This document shows, piece after piece, positions 16,247 through 24,634 of a DNA stretch of 50,032 bases. Source of the stretch: Amycolatopsis pittospori (lineage in GTDB: Bacteria > Actinomycetota > Actinomycetes > Mycobacteriales > Pseudonocardiaceae); contig NZ_JACBXD010000058.1 of assembly GCF_013870525.1 (NCBI RefSeq), positions 1-50,032 of the forward strand, read 5' to 3'. Under the pieces are notes generated by a model. It was not told where the DNA came from. It saw nothing but the letters and a program-made list of their open reading frames with translations, and searched no databases. The stretch's first letter is position 1, and each line of letters opens with the position of its first letter. Both the position numbers and the translations under genes were made by a program.

Positions 16247-17353
16247 TCAGCGACGCTTCCGGCCCGATTTCTTAGTCGAGTCCGAGATGAGACCGGGCAC
16301 GTCCGTGCCGTTCTCCTTCGAGCCGTTCGTCGACGGCTCGGCTGACGCGTTGGTGGCGTCCTTCTTCTCTTCGGCGGACGAACCGGTCTGGGCGAAGCCG
16401 TGGGGCGAGCCGGCCTTGCGAACCTGGCCGCCACCGGACTGCTGCTTGTTCCGCTTCTGCTGGACGGGCTTCTGGCCGGGGCGCGGCGCGGTCGGCTTCT
16501 GGCCCGGCTTCGGGCCGAGGTTGGCGCGCTTCTCCTTCTCGGCTTCCTTGCGGGCCTCTTCTTCCTTGTCGATCTTCGTGTAGACGAGGCGCTGCTGCAT
16601 CAGGGTCCAGCCGTTGTTGGCGAGCCAGTAGAAGAGCAGACCGATCGGGAACAGGGCACCGAAGACGAGGACACCGAGCGGGAAGATGTACATCGTCAGC
16701 TTGTTCATCATCGCGGTCTGCGGGGTGGCCGACTCGGGGTTCTGGCGCTGGACCGAGTGACGCGCGGTGAGGTGCGTGGCGATGCTGGCGACGATCATCA
16801 GCGGGATGGCGACCGGGGCGACGTGCCAGTGGAAACCGGCGGCGGTGTTGCCGCCGCTGACCATGTCGACACCGGTGTAGATGGCCTCGCCGAGGTTGGT
16901 GCCGAACAGCTTCGCGTTGACGTACGACTCGACACCGGCCTGGTCGAAGAAGTAGTTCTCGGTCTTCGGGCCACCGTACGGATTGATGGTGAACATCCGC
17001 AGGACGTGGTTCAGACCGATGAAGACCGGGATCTGCAGCAGCATCGGCAGGCAGCTGCCCAGCGGGTTGACGCCGTGCTCCTTCTGGAGCTTCTGCATCT
17101 CCATCGCCTGGCGCTGCCGGTCGTTGGAGTACTTCTTCTGGATCTTCTTCATTTCCGGCGCGAAGTCCTGCATCTTCTTCATCGACCGGACCTGGTTCAC
17201 GAACGGCTTGAACATGATGCCGCGGACCGTGAACGTCAGGAAGATGATCGCCAGAACCCAGGAGACCGCGTTCGCCTCACCGAACACGAGCCCGAAGACC
17301 TTGTGCCAACACCACAAGATGAAGGACACGGGGTAGTAGATGAAGTCGAGCAC
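16247..17353 (-). CDS. yidC: Membrane protein insertase YidC
   Basis: YidC inserts and folds membrane proteins, alone or with SecYEG. This actinobacterial form (368 residues) begins with a membrane segment (VLDFIYYPVSFILWCWHKV), then the conserved hydrophilic-groove helices (IMFKPFVNQVRSMKKMQ, with the functional Arg), LGSCLPMLLQIPVFIGLN and two later helices. The C-terminal 100 residues form a Lys/Pro/Gln-rich cytoplasmic tail suited to ribosome binding. The GTG at 17353 has GAGGAG upstream and fits the family; the frame stays open for 31 more codons into yidD but that extension is not plausible. It starts five bases after yidD ends. Confidence 0.95.
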   Translation of the reverse strand: MLDFIYYPVSFILWCWHKVFGLVFGEANAVSWVLAIIFLTFTVRGIMFKPFVNQVRSMKKMQDFAPEMKKIQKKYSNDRQRQAMEMQKLQKEHGVNPLGSCLPMLLQIPVFIGLNHVLRMFTINPYGGPKTENYFFDQAGVESYVNAKLFGTNLGEAIYTGVDMVSGGNTAAGFHWHVAPVAIPLMIVASIATHLTARHSVQRQNPESATPQTAMMNKLTMYIFPLGVLVFGALFPIGLLFYWLANNGWTLMQQRLVYTKIDKEEEARKEAEKEKRANLGPKPGQKPTAPRPGQKPVQQKRNKQQSGGGQVRKAGSPHGFAQTGSSAEEKKDATNASAEPSTNGSKENGTDVPGLISDSTKKSGRKRR

Positions 17354-17357
17354 TGAG

Positions 17358-17663
17358 CTACTCCTCGATCGGTGTTTCAGGTCGGCGGTGGCGCCACGAG
17401 AACGTCTCGGGTACCGGGTCGCGGCCGGGCATGGTCCACGGGCCACAGCGCAGCAGGCGCCGGACCGCGAGGTAGGTACCGCGGCCGGCGCCGTGCCGGG
17501 TCAGTGCCTCTACGGCGTACGCGCTACAGCTCGGGTAGAACCGGCACGCCGGAGGAAGGAAGGGGGATATCGCCTTGCGATACAGCTTGATGGGCAGGAG
17601 CAGGACCCAGGCCACCGGGCCCGGCCGGGCTTCGTCGGTGGTCTCGTTCTCGGTGGCTCGCAT
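17358..17663 (-). CDS. yidD: Membrane protein insertion efficiency factor YidD
   Basis: A small 101-residue protein of the YidD family with the signature PACRFYPSCSAYAVEAL and RLLRCGPW, including conserved cysteines. It has an amphipathic, membrane-associated N-terminal helix and aids YidC. It is packed between rnpA (four-base gap) and yidC. Confidence 0.95.
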   Translation of the reverse strand: MRATENETTDEARPGPVAWVLLLPIKLYRKAISPFLPPACRFYPSCSAYAVEALTRHGAGRGTYLAVRRLLRCGPWTMPGRDPVPETFSWRHRRPETPIEE

Positions 17664-17667
17664 GCCG

Positions 17668-18078
17668 TTACACCGCTGATCCGTTGTCGGGGGGTCGCGC
17701 CTGGCGGGACTTCCCCGCGACGGCGGAAGACCCGGAGAGCCCGAGGCGCCGCAGAGACGCGTCGAGGTCCGAGCCGAGTTCCGCGCTGGACGCGTCCGCG
17801 GCCGGAGGTAGTGCCCGTATCACCAACGAGCTCCCCGGCGGCAGTGTTCCGATCCTGGCGGAAACGAGATGCCTCAACCTGCGGGAGACCCGGTGGCGCA
17901 CCACCGAATTCCCGACGGCCTTGCTCACCACAAAACCCGCCCGCGCCGCTTCGGCGGCATCGGACGGGTCCGTGGACAACGCATGGACGACGAGGCGGCG
18001 CCTGCCTGCCTTGGCCCCACGCCGCATCACGGCACGGAAATCCTCACTGCGCCGCAAACGCGCGGCGGCCGGCAGCAC
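17668..18078 (-). CDS. rnpA: Ribonuclease P protein component
   Basis: This is the protein subunit of RNase P, which removes 5' leaders from tRNA precursors. The 136-residue protein contains the RNR-type signature GNSVVRHRVSRRLRHLV and the N-terminal RLRRSEDFRAVMRRG. The C-terminal 40 residues are a variable tail. The GTG at 18078 lies 23 bases after rpmH, the universal rpmH-rnpA pairing. Confidence 0.94.
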   Translation of the reverse strand: MLPAAARLRRSEDFRAVMRRGAKAGRRRLVVHALSTDPSDAAEAARAGFVVSKAVGNSVVRHRVSRRLRHLVSARIGTLPPGSSLVIRALPPAADASSAELGSDLDASLRRLGLSGSSAVAGKSRQARPPDNGSAV

Positions 18079-18101
18079 GACGTCCCTCGACGGCGGCCGG
18101 A

Positions 18102-18245
18102 TCAGGCGGACAGCGCGCCGCGGCCCTTGCGACGGCGAGCCGCCAGGATGGCCCGGCCGGCGCGGGTCCGCATCCGAAGCCGGAACCCGTGGACCCGGGC
18201 GCGTCGGCGGTTGTTCGGCTGGAAGGTGCGCTTACCCTTGCTCAC
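18102..18245 (-). CDS. rpmH: 50S ribosomal protein L34
   Basis: This short gene encodes 47 residues beginning (M)SKGKRTFQPNNRRRAR and ending RRRKGRGALSA, an unmistakable L34. The GTG start at 18245 has GGAGAAG upstream (CTTCTCC on the plus strand, 18251-18257). It is the first gene of the leftward operon rpmH-rnpA-yidD-yidC-jag and is divergent from dnaA. Confidence 0.97.
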   Translation of the reverse strand: MSKGKRTFQPNNRRRARVHGFRLRMRTRAGRAILAARRRKGRGALSA

Positions 18246-18837
18246 GACTTACTTCTCCTGTTTCATCGGCCGCCGGGAGCGGTTCGACCCGTTCCTGGCG
18301 TGTCGTGCTGACGCACGGCAGTCTGTGGTGTCTCCTACCAACGTGTGGCCTCGTCACGTCGAGCGACGACAACGTGGGCACGCGAAACGCCCCCGCTGTA
18401 TACGGGAGACCTTACGAGGGTACGCACTCATCTCGCGGGTCCGGCAGGCACCCCCTCGACCACGCACCGCGACCGGCGTGAAGAGTGATCACAGGCAACG
18501 CGAAGGTACCGAATGGCAACACGCCGTACACCGTGAAATGCTTGCGCGTGAGGATGCCTTGTGGCAGCGGGCGAGGCTTGTTAGCGTGCCTCTCCCGGAC
18601 TTTCGCCGAGGTGGAACGGCTTAGGCGCCCGGGTGTCCTTGGGATGTGGAGGCGTCCCGTCGGCCTACGTTGAGCCCGCAGGTGGCGTCGCCGCGGGCCG
18701 CCGTACATTAGTGCACAGCTGTGGACAACTATGTGGATATTTGCTGTGCGCATGCGCTGATCGGGCCATGATGAAGCTCGCCCCGGGGGAATCGGGCGGC
18801 AGCCGCACGCACCGATGAGGGGAGGGGAGTCAGGCAG
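18246..18837. promoter_or_regulatory. Divergent rpmH/dnaA intergenic region with DnaA boxes
   Basis: No gene is seen in these 592 bases. Two adjacent DnaA-box-like sites occur on the dnaA side: TGTGGACAA (18720-18728, perfect on the reverse strand) and TGTGGATAT (18732-18740, 8/9). They lie about 110 bases before the dnaA start, consistent with autoregulation of dnaA. A GTATAC motif (18399-18404) may be part of the rpmH promoter, but I cannot fix either promoter. Confidence 0.6.
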
Positions 18838-20466
18838 GTGTCCGAGCACCAGCACAATCTTGGCGTCATCTGGGAGCAGGTCGTTCGTGAACTGTCCGAC
18901 GGCACCCTCTCTCCGCAGCAGCGCGCCTGGATGCGGGTGACGCGCCCGATCGGGCTGCTCGACGGCACCGCATTGCTCGCCGCTCCCAGCGACTTCGCGA
19001 AGGAAGCGATCGAACGCGCCCTTCGCGGAGCCATCACTGAAGCCCTTTCGCGTCGGCTCGGCCGCGCGGTCTCGCTCGCGGTGAAGGTCGACAGCACCGA
19101 GACGCACACCTCGATGCAGCCGCCCGCGCCCGACCATCGTTATGACGCGTCACCCGGCCGGGTGGAAAACGGTTCCGGCCCGGCTGCCGGGCCGCCTCCG
19201 CTGCCCGACGGCGACGGCATGCTGTCCCCGAACAGGCCGCGGCCCGAGCCGCCGAAGCCACGGCCGCCGAGGCAGCCGGTGGACAACAGCCTCAACGACG
19301 GCGACGACAGTGACGAAGAAGTCGACGAAGAGGGCGAAGCTCTCGCCGCCGTGACCGAGATCTGGCCGACGTTCTCCGGCCAGCCGATCGCTGGGCAGCC
19401 CTACACCGCGCCGGCGCAGCCGCAGACGTCGAAGACGAAGCTCAACGAGAAGTACACGTTCGACACCTTCGTCATCGGTGCGTCGAACCGCTTCGCGCAC
19501 GCGGCCGCCGTCGCGGTCGCCGAAGCGCCGGCCCGCGCGTACAACCCGTTGTTCATCTGGGGAGAGTCCGGACTCGGGAAGACCCACCTGCTGCACGCCG
19601 TCGGGCACTACGCCCAGCGGCTGTTCCCCGGTATGCGCGTGCGGTACGTGTCGACCGAAGAGTTCACCAACGACTTCATCAACTCGCTGCGAGACGACCG
19701 CAAGGTCGCGTTCCAGCGCCGCTACCGCGACATCGACATCCTGCTCGTCGACGACATCCAGTTCCTGGAAGGAAAAGAAGGTACGCAGGAAGAGTTCTTC
19801 CACACCTTCAACACCCTCCACAACGCGAACAAGCAGATCGTCGTCTCCTCCGACCGCCCACCGAAGCGCCTCGAAACGCTGGAAGACCGGCTGCGCACGC
19901 GGTTCGAGTGGGGTCTCATCACCGACATCCAGCCGCCCGAGCTCGAAACCCGGATCGCGATCCTTCGCAAGAAGGCCGCCCAGGACAGGCTCGCGGTACC
20001 CGGCGAGGTCCTGGAGTTCATCGCCTCGCGCGTCGAGGCGAACATCCGGGAGCTCGAAGGCGCGCTCATCCGTGTCACCGCCTTCGCGTCGCTGAACCAG
20101 CAGCCGGTCGACGTCGGCCTCGCCGAGATCGTGCTCCGGGACCTCATCCCGGATTCGCACGCGCCGGAGATCACCGCGCCGACCATCATGGGTGTCACTT
20201 CGGAGTTCTTCGACGTGACGCTCGACGACCTCTGCGGGCCCGGCAAGACGAAGGCGCTCGCGACCGCGCGGCAGATCGCGATGTACCTCTGCCGCGAGCT
20301 GACGGACATGTCGCTGCCGAAGATCGGGCAGACCTTCGGTGGCCGCGACCATACGACGGTCATGCACGCGGACAAGAAGATCCGCAAGGAGATGGCCGAA
20401 CGACGGCGTATCTATGACCAGGTCCAGGAGCTCACCTCCAGGATCAAGCAGCGCGCTCGGCAGTAA
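18838..20466 (+). CDS. dnaA: Chromosomal replication initiator protein DnaA
   Basis: DnaA-ATP binds oriC boxes, melts the DNA and recruits the helicase. The 542 residues show domain I at the N terminus, a long acidic and Pro-rich domain II typical of actinomycetes (about 80-200), the AAA+ Walker A GESGLGKTHLLHA at about 242, Walker B ILLVDDIQFLEGKEG at about 302, and the DNA-binding helix-turn-helix with GRDHTTVMHADKKI near residue 502. The GTG at 18838 has a very strong GGGGAGGGGAG about nine bases upstream. It is the first rightward gene and is closed by a terminator before oriC. Confidence 0.98.
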   Translation: MSEHQHNLGVIWEQVVRELSDGTLSPQQRAWMRVTRPIGLLDGTALLAAPSDFAKEAIERALRGAITEALSRRLGRAVSLAVKVDSTETHTSMQPPAPDHRYDASPGRVENGSGPAAGPPPLPDGDGMLSPNRPRPEPPKPRPPRQPVDNSLNDGDDSDEEVDEEGEALAAVTEIWPTFSGQPIAGQPYTAPAQPQTSKTKLNEKYTFDTFVIGASNRFAHAAAVAVAEAPARAYNPLFIWGESGLGKTHLLHAVGHYAQRLFPGMRVRYVSTEEFTNDFINSLRDDRKVAFQRRYRDIDILLVDDIQFLEGKEGTQEEFFHTFNTLHNANKQIVVSSDRPPKRLETLEDRLRTRFEWGLITDIQPPELETRIAILRKKAAQDRLAVPGEVLEFIASRVEANIRELEGALIRVTAFASLNQQPVDVGLAEIVLRDLIPDSHAPEITAPTIMGVTSEFFDVTLDDLCGPGKTKALATARQIAMYLCRELTDMSLPKIGQTFGGRDHTTVMHADKKIRKEMAERRRIYDQVQELTSRIKQRARQ

Positions 20467-20488
20467 TCCCTTAGCACACAAGGCTTTC

Positions 20489-20525
20489 AGGGGCTCTCAC
20501 CGTCCAGGTGGGAGCCCCTTCTTCA
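20489..20525 (+). terminator. dnaA terminator
   Basis: A 13-bp stem (20489-20501 with 20507-20519, one G-U pair) is followed by TTCTTC, 23 bases after the dnaA stop. It keeps dnaA transcription out of oriC. Confidence 0.88.
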
Positions 20526-21390
20526 TGCCCTCTTCCCGCTCGTGCGGCCGTCCACATCGGTCAGAAGGCCGTTAAGCGCCGCGAAGACTGGGTACCCAAG
20601 GAACATGACGTACGCCCGCGAAGGACGCGAAGCGCTCCTACGCGAGCGAAGGATTTCCCTTGTGCACAAAGGGAATCCACACCCTGTGAGTACTTTGTGC
20701 ACAACTTCCGCGAGCTCCGCACCAGCGACGATCGGGTTTCCGTCCACATCGCACTCACAGGCAATCCACAGCATTTCCACACCATGATCCACACGCTGTC
20801 CCCAGGTTGTTCACATTCTGTGCACAAGGATTACCCAGGCTGCTCGGATCACTCTCCAGGGCGATTCCGGTCACCAACCGGACCCACAGCCCCTGGGTAC
20901 AAATCGCCTCACATCTGGGGATAACCATGGGGACAACTGTGGATGAATGTGGACAGCTCGGGCCCCGCCCGAAACCATCCACCGACGCCCCGAGTTGTCC
21001 ACCGGTCGCACACACAGGCCGTCCACACGCCCGGACGGCCCGCCACCTGCGCGAACGAGGCTTGTCCACACAATCCACAACGCCTATTACTACTGCTGTC
21101 TTTTGTTCTTCTTAAGAAGGGAATAAAACAAAAACAGGCGAAGGACGAATCTGGGGACAGCCGACGAACCGTGTCGTCTTGTCGACAAAAGCAAGGGGAG
21201 GCCGAGGTGACGTGGACCCCGGGGACGGCCTAACGTGGGTCCCTGCACCTGGTCCACGCGTCGACGTGCGTTCGCGTCCTCGCTGGGACCGGAACACACC
21301 TGCGAGGCACCCGGCCATCGCGCTCTCCGGCCGCGGTGACCCGTTGAGCTTTCGAGCCGTCAGGGGCTCGGCTGTCGAAAGGAAGCGCGC
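20526..21390. other. oriC: Chromosomal replication origin oriC
   Basis: The dnaA-dnaN gap has no credible gene and is packed with DnaA boxes. Matches of at least 8/9 to TTRTCCACA on either strand begin at 20660, 20695, 20785, 20807, 20819, 20916, 20928, 20938, 20948, 20995, 21062 (perfect TTGTCCACA) and 21179. At least seven more 7/9 sites begin at 20548, 20673, 20740, 20762, 20773, 21019 and 21071. Left sites mostly face rightward, and the tight group 20916-20956 is on the opposite strand, spaced 10-12 bases apart. An AT-rich stretch follows at 21083-21145. This arrangement matches Streptomyces-type origins. Confidence 0.95.
21083..21145. other. AT-rich unwinding-element candidate in oriC
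   Basis: This is the most AT-rich stretch of the origin, containing runs such as CTTTTGTTCTTCTT and GAATAAAACAAAAAC around a 12-bp palindrome CTTCTTAAGAAG (21108-21119). It lies directly right of the perfect DnaA box at 21062, the expected place for initial melting. Confidence 0.6.
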
Positions 21391-22524
21391 ATGAAGATCC
21401 GCGTCGAGCGTGACGGGCTGGCCGACGCCGTCGCGTGGGTGGCGAGAAGCCTCCCGTCGCGGCCTCCGGTCCCGGTTCTGGGCGGTGTCCTGCTCGATGC
21501 GGGATCCGACGGGACGAGTGACGCACTCACCGTCTCCGGATTCGACTACGAGGTCTCCGCCACGGTCGGGGTCCCGGCCACGATCGCCGACGGCGGCCGC
21601 CTGCTGGTCTCCGGTCGTCTGCTGGCCGACATCACGAAGGCGCTGCCCGCGCAGCCCGTCGAGATCTCGGTCGACGGCGCCCGCGCGACCATCACCTGCG
21701 GATCCGCGCGCTTCTCCCTGCCGACCATGCCGGTCGAGGACTACCCGCAGCTCCCGTCCCAGCCCGCCTTCGCCGGCGAACTCACCGGCGACGCCTTCGG
21801 CCAGGCCGTCACGCAGGTCGTCGTCGCCGCGGGCAAGGACGACACACTCCCGATGCTGACCGGTATGCGGCTGGAGATCTCCGGCTCCTCGCTGACCCTG
21901 GTCGCCACCGACCGCTTCCGGCTCGCCATGCGCGAGTTCACCTGGGAGCCGGCCGAGGGCCTGTCCGACGCGGCCGTGCTCGTCCCGGCGCGCACGCTCG
22001 CCGAAGCCGCGAAGACGCTCGGTGCCAGCGGCGCCAAGATCCGGCTCGCGCTCGCCAGCGGTGAGGGCCTCCTCGGCCTCTCCGGCTCCGGCCGCTACAC
22101 GACGACCCGTCTGCTCGACGCGGAATTCCCGCCGTACCGGCAGCTGCTGCCGGCGCAGCACACGTCGCGCGCGGTCATCGAGGTCTCCGCGCTCGCCGAG
22201 TCGATCAAGCGGGTTTCGCTGGTCGCCGAGCGTGGCACCCAGGTACGTCTGGAGTTCAACGACGGCTCGCTGCGGCTGTCCGCCGGTGGCGACGACGAAG
22301 GTTCGGCCGAGGAAGAGCTTCAGGTCGACTACGAGGGTGAGCCGGTGACCATCGCGTTCAACCCGGGTTACCTCGTCGACGGTCTCGGCGCGCTGAACGC
22401 CAACCGCGCGGAGCTGACCTTCACCACGCCGAACCGGCCGGCGCTGATCAAGCCCGCCGACGAAGAGGGCAACGTCGTCCCCGGCTACCTGTACCTCCTG
22501 ATGCCGGTCCGCCTCCCGGGCTGA
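21391..22524 (+). CDS. dnaN: DNA polymerase III sliding clamp (beta subunit)
   Basis: The 377-residue protein forms the dimeric clamp that holds polymerase on DNA. It shows the three repeated clamp domains, with landmarks such as VSGRLLADITKALP, MLTGMRLE, TDRFRLAM and the C-terminal YLYLLMPVRLPG that lines the client-binding pocket. It is the target of griselimycins in actinobacteria. The ATG at 21391 has AAGGAAG about eight bases upstream. The first gene of a rightward replication cluster. Confidence 0.98.
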   Translation: MKIRVERDGLADAVAWVARSLPSRPPVPVLGGVLLDAGSDGTSDALTVSGFDYEVSATVGVPATIADGGRLLVSGRLLADITKALPAQPVEISVDGARATITCGSARFSLPTMPVEDYPQLPSQPAFAGELTGDAFGQAVTQVVVAAGKDDTLPMLTGMRLEISGSSLTLVATDRFRLAMREFTWEPAEGLSDAAVLVPARTLAEAAKTLGASGAKIRLALASGEGLLGLSGSGRYTTTRLLDAEFPPYRQLLPAQHTSRAVIEVSALAESIKRVSLVAERGTQVRLEFNDGSLRLSAGGDDEGSAEEELQVDYEGEPVTIAFNPGYLVDGLGALNANRAELTFTTPNRPALIKPADEEGNVVPGYLYLLMPVRLPG

Positions 22525-22562
22525 CCGGCCGTCGTTTCTGTTTCGCACCAAAGGGGATCTTC

Positions 22563-23453
22563 ATGGCTCAGCTGGGACTCATCGGCCTCGGCAAAATGGG
22601 GTTCAACATGCGTGAGCGGCTGCGTGCGGCCGGTCACGAGGTGGTCGGCTACGACCGCAACCCGGACGTCACCGACTCCACCTCGCTCGAGGACATGGTG
22701 TCCAAACTGGACGGTCCGCGGATCGTCTGGATCATGGTGCCCGCCGGTGAACCCACCCGGCAGACCGTCGCGGAGCTCGGCAACCTGCTGTCGGAGGGTG
22801 ACCTCGTCATCGACGGCGGCAACTCGAAGTACACCGACGACAAGATCAACGGCGACCTGCTCGCGGCCAAGCAGATCGGTTACCTCGACTGCGGGGTTTC
22901 CGGTGGCGTGTGGGGCAAGGACAACGGCTACGGCCTGATGGTCGGCGGAGCGGCTTCGGACGTCGAGAAGGCCATGCCGATCTTCGACGCGCTTCGCCCC
23001 GAGGGTCCGCGCGAAGAAGGCTTCTCGCACGCCGGCGCCGTCGGCTCCGGGCACTACGCGAAGATGATTCACAACGGCATCGAGTACGGCATGATGCAGG
23101 CCTTCGCCGAAGGCTTCGAGCTGCTCGAAGCCGCGAAGGTCGTCGAGAACGTGCCCGCGGTGATCAAGGGCTGGCAGCGGGGGACCGTTGTCCGCTCGTG
23201 GCTGCTCGACCTGCTCGTCCGCGCACTCGACGAGGACCCGGAGCTGGACGACCTCGAGGGCTACGTCGAGGATTCCGGCGAAGGCCGGTGGACCCTCGAA
23301 GAGGCGATCAACAACGCCGTCCCGGCGCCGGTCATCTCGGCCGCGCTGTTCGCGCGATTCGCCTCCCGCCAGGAGGACTCCGCCGCCATGCGCGCCGTCG
23401 CCGCACTGCGCAACCAGTTCGGCGGCCACTCCGTGAAGAAGGTCGGCGGCTAG
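22563..23453 (+). CDS. gnd: 6-phosphogluconate dehydrogenase, short decarboxylating type
   Basis: This enzyme oxidises and decarboxylates 6-phosphogluconate to ribulose 5-phosphate in the pentose phosphate pathway. The 296-residue short form has the dinucleotide fold LIGLGKMGFNM, substrate loops DGGNSKYTDD and CGVSGGVWG, and the catalytic lysine segment GHYAKMIHNGIEYGMMQA. The short form is often NAD-preferring, but coenzyme choice cannot be fixed here. Its position between dnaN and recF is a known actinobacterial arrangement. It starts 38 bases after dnaN and ends five bases before recF. Confidence 0.94.
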   Translation: MAQLGLIGLGKMGFNMRERLRAAGHEVVGYDRNPDVTDSTSLEDMVSKLDGPRIVWIMVPAGEPTRQTVAELGNLLSEGDLVIDGGNSKYTDDKINGDLLAAKQIGYLDCGVSGGVWGKDNGYGLMVGGAASDVEKAMPIFDALRPEGPREEGFSHAGAVGSGHYAKMIHNGIEYGMMQAFAEGFELLEAAKVVENVPAVIKGWQRGTVVRSWLLDLLVRALDEDPELDDLEGYVEDSGEGRWTLEEAINNAVPAPVISAALFARFASRQEDSAAMRAVAALRNQFGGHSVKKVGG

Positions 23454-23458
23454 GCGGG

Positions 23459-24613
23459 TTGTACCTCAGACATCTCCAGGTCACCGACTTCCGGTCCTGG
23501 CCTCTCGCCGATCTCGCGCTCGAACCCGGCCCCACCGTCCTCGTCGGACAGAACGGCCGCGGCAAGACGAACCTCCTGGAGGCGATCGGCTACATCGCGA
23601 CGCTGGGTTCGCACCGGGTCGCGACCGACGCGCCCCTGGTGCGGCACGGTTGCGAACGCGCGCTGATCAGGGTCGCGGTGGTCAACGACGACCGCGAACT
23701 GACGGTCGAGCTGGAGATCACCCCCGGCAAGGCGAATCGCGCGCGGGTCAACCGCGGCGCGGTCGGCAAACCGAGGGACGTACTCGGGATCCTGCGCACG
23801 GTGCTGTTCTCCCCGGAGGACCTCGCCCTCGTGCGCGGGGATCCCGGGGAGCGCCGCCGCTTCATGGACGAACTCCTCGTGCTTCGCGCGCCTCGGTACG
23901 CCGGGGTCCGCGCGGACTACGAGAAGGTGCTGAAGCAGCGGAACGCCCTGCTCAAGACAGCGGGTAGACGGCGTACGGGGCGCGAAGACCCGTACGCGTT
24001 GTCGACGCTCGACGTCTGGGACGACCATCTCGCGGTGGCCGGGGCGGCCTTGCTGGCGGCCCGGCTCAACCTCATCGCGGACCTCGCGCCGTACACGGCC
24101 GCCGCGTACATGGGGGTCGCGCCCGACTCGAGGCCGGCGAAGATCGCCTACAAGTCGAGCCTGGGCGAAGCGATGCCGGAAGGCTACGGCGTTCCGGACG
24201 GTCCTCGCGCGGACGAAGCGGTACTCAAGGAAGTGCTGGTCGAGGCGCTGGGCCGGTCCCGGAACCTGGAGCTGGAGCGCGGGGTGAGCATGGTCGGCCC
24301 ACACCGGGACGAGCTCGAGCTCATCCTCGGCGAAGCACCGGCCAAGGGCTACGCGAGCCATGGGGAGTCCTGGTCGTTCGCCCTCGCACTGCGTCTGGGA
24401 AGCTACGAGCTCCTGCGTGGCGAGGCCGGGGAACCGGTGCTTCTCCTGGATGATGTGTTCGCCGAGCTGGACCGGCGTCGCCGGGCCCGGCTGGCGGAGG
24501 TGGCGGCAGGCGCCGAGCAGGTGCTGGTGACCGCCGCCGTGGACGAGGACGTACCCGCCGAACTGGCCGGGCACCGGTTCCTCGTGGCCGATGGTGAGAT
24601 CAACCGAGGGTGA
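23459..24613 (+). CDS. recF: DNA replication and repair protein RecF
   Basis: RecF is an SMC-like ATPase that helps load RecA at gaps. The 384 residues contain the Walker A GQNGRGKTNLLEAIGYI, the signature region and Walker B LLLDDVFAELD. The start is a TTG at 23459 giving YLRHLQVTDFRSWP, the standard RecF N terminus; no ATG or GTG lies at a fitting position, although the frame remains open upstream into gnd. The ribosome site is weak (GGCGGG), suggesting low expression coupled to gnd. Confidence 0.95.
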   Translation: MYLRHLQVTDFRSWPLADLALEPGPTVLVGQNGRGKTNLLEAIGYIATLGSHRVATDAPLVRHGCERALIRVAVVNDDRELTVELEITPGKANRARVNRGAVGKPRDVLGILRTVLFSPEDLALVRGDPGERRRFMDELLVLRAPRYAGVRADYEKVLKQRNALLKTAGRRRTGREDPYALSTLDVWDDHLAVAGAALLAARLNLIADLAPYTAAAYMGVAPDSRPAKIAYKSSLGEAMPEGYGVPDGPRADEAVLKEVLVEALGRSRNLELERGVSMVGPHRDELELILGEAPAKGYASHGESWSFALALRLGSYELLRGEAGEPVLLLDDVFAELDRRRRARLAEVAAGAEQVLVTAAVDEDVPAELAGHRFLVADGEINRG

Positions 24614-24634
24614 TCCCTGGAGCGGACACCCCGG

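Noticed and set aside
20508..21115. Small open frames inside oriC
   Set aside because: They overlap dense DnaA boxes and lack ribosome sites and conserved motifs.
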